Below, one piece after another: positions 63,742-64,000 of a stretch of 64,000 nucleotides of DNA (position 1 is its first letter; every line of letters begins with the position of its first letter). A model generated the notes under the pieces. That model had not been told where the DNA came from and did not search any database. It saw only the letters and a program-made list of their open reading frames with translations. Source of the DNA: Alphaproteobacteria bacterium (GTDB lineage Bacteria; Pseudomonadota; Alphaproteobacteria; Thalassobaculales; Thalassobaculaceae); NCBI GenBank assembly GCA_024742275.1, contig JANSYS010000018.1:35773-99772 (forward strand), in the 5' to 3' direction. A program made the translations under genes and the position numbers.

Positions 63742-64000
63742 CTAACGATCGAGGAACGCGTCCTGGAACTTGATCGATTTGCAGAACCGGTAACCGTCGC
63801 TCGCCCAGTCGCTGAGCTGCACGATAACCGTGTCCCGCTTGGGAAACAGCCTGACAATCTGACCTGCCCCTGCTGACTGGTCCGGGTTGAATGTTAGTGC
63901 ATAGGCGGTTTCGGCGCCAAGCTGGGCGACCGGTGTAGCGGAGCGGAGCCGGACGGCCAGCTTGGCGGGATGATCGTCTCCGGGGCCGGTGGCCGGTATC
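63742..64000 (-). CDS. Unknown protein, C-terminal fragment cut by the window edge
   Basis: A minus-strand frame stays open from the window end to the TAG at 63742-63744, giving 85 residues that end KFQDAFLDR. The fragment is rich in beta-forming residues (GQIVRLFPKRDTVIVQLSDWASDGYRF) and contains one Cys near the end. No start is visible because it lies beyond the window. I do not recognise the family. Its third-position GC preference is the evidence that it is coding. Confidence 0.5.
   Translation of the reverse strand, partial: IPATGPGDDHPAKLAVRLRSATPVAQLGAETAYALTFNPDQSAGAGQIVRLFPKRDTVIVQLSDWASDGYRFCKSIKFQDAFLDR

Noticed and set aside
63570..63857. Short frames on both strands near the window end
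   Set aside because: They overlap each other and, in part, the better-supported unknown gene fragment at 63742-64000. None has family features.

Overview
This window is high-GC chromosomal DNA from an alphaproteobacterium. The gene families (paired hydantoinase/oxoprolinase genes, TRAP and dipeptide transporters, IclR and LysR regulators, and a Fur-type palindrome with a TGCAAAT half-site) suggest a Rhodospirillales-like organism. That placement is an inference, because no rRNA or other marker gene is present. I see no tRNA, rRNA, CRISPR array or insertion sequence.

Region 1 (about 0.2-20 kb, plus strand) is a secondary-metabolite locus. It holds a 211-residue alanine-rich protein, a single 9.3-kb hybrid synthetase, a cupin/JmjC-type hydroxylase, an MbtH-like protein, a type II thioesterase, a glycosyltransferase and a three-gene NHLM-type exporter. 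The synthetase order is FAAL-ACP-KS-(degenerate AT)-ACP-aminotransferase-C-A-PCP, as in the first subunit of mycosubtilin/iturin synthetases. Its A-domain pocket residues spell the classical glycine code. The predicted product is a beta-amino fatty acyl-glycine, possibly hydroxylated and glycosylated. The exporter's C39 domain has lost its catalytic Cys and His, and no leader-peptide gene is visible, so a bacteriocin-type exporter may have been reassigned to a lipopeptide.

Region 2 (about 20-48.7 kb) is catabolic. A NodB/PuuE-type deacetylase faces a minus-strand operon (SDR, peptide-binding protein, DppBCDF-like ABC transporter, SDR). Divergent from it is an IclR regulator followed by hyuAB, SDR, a second hyuAB, an M20 peptidase, an MDR oxidoreductase and a ketopantoate-reductase-like protein. 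Next comes a LysR-controlled aromatic module with maleylacetate reductase, hydroxyquinol 1,2-dioxygenase, a RutE-like nitroreductase and a TRAP transporter with fused QM subunits. The run suggests uptake and breakdown of amide- or lactam-containing compounds and a hydroxylated aromatic compound. It ends in a 9-codon gene stub with a good ribosome-binding site, which looks like a truncation scar.

Region 3 (about 49-55 kb, plus strand) encodes envelope proteins: a large MscS-type channel, a small DUF3302/YiaW-like membrane protein, a HlyD-type protein and an MltF-type lytic transglycosylase. Region 4 (55-60.3 kb, minus strand) is an iron-uptake operon (TonB-dependent receptor, binding protein, FecCD permease, ATPase) behind a Fur-box-like palindrome. 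Region 5 (60.4-64 kb) has a LysR regulator divergent from a gamma-butyrobetaine-hydroxylase-like dioxygenase and a class II aldolase, then a non-coding stretch and the 3' end of an unknown gene. All three DNA-binding regulators have a perfect inverted repeat lying across their own start codon.
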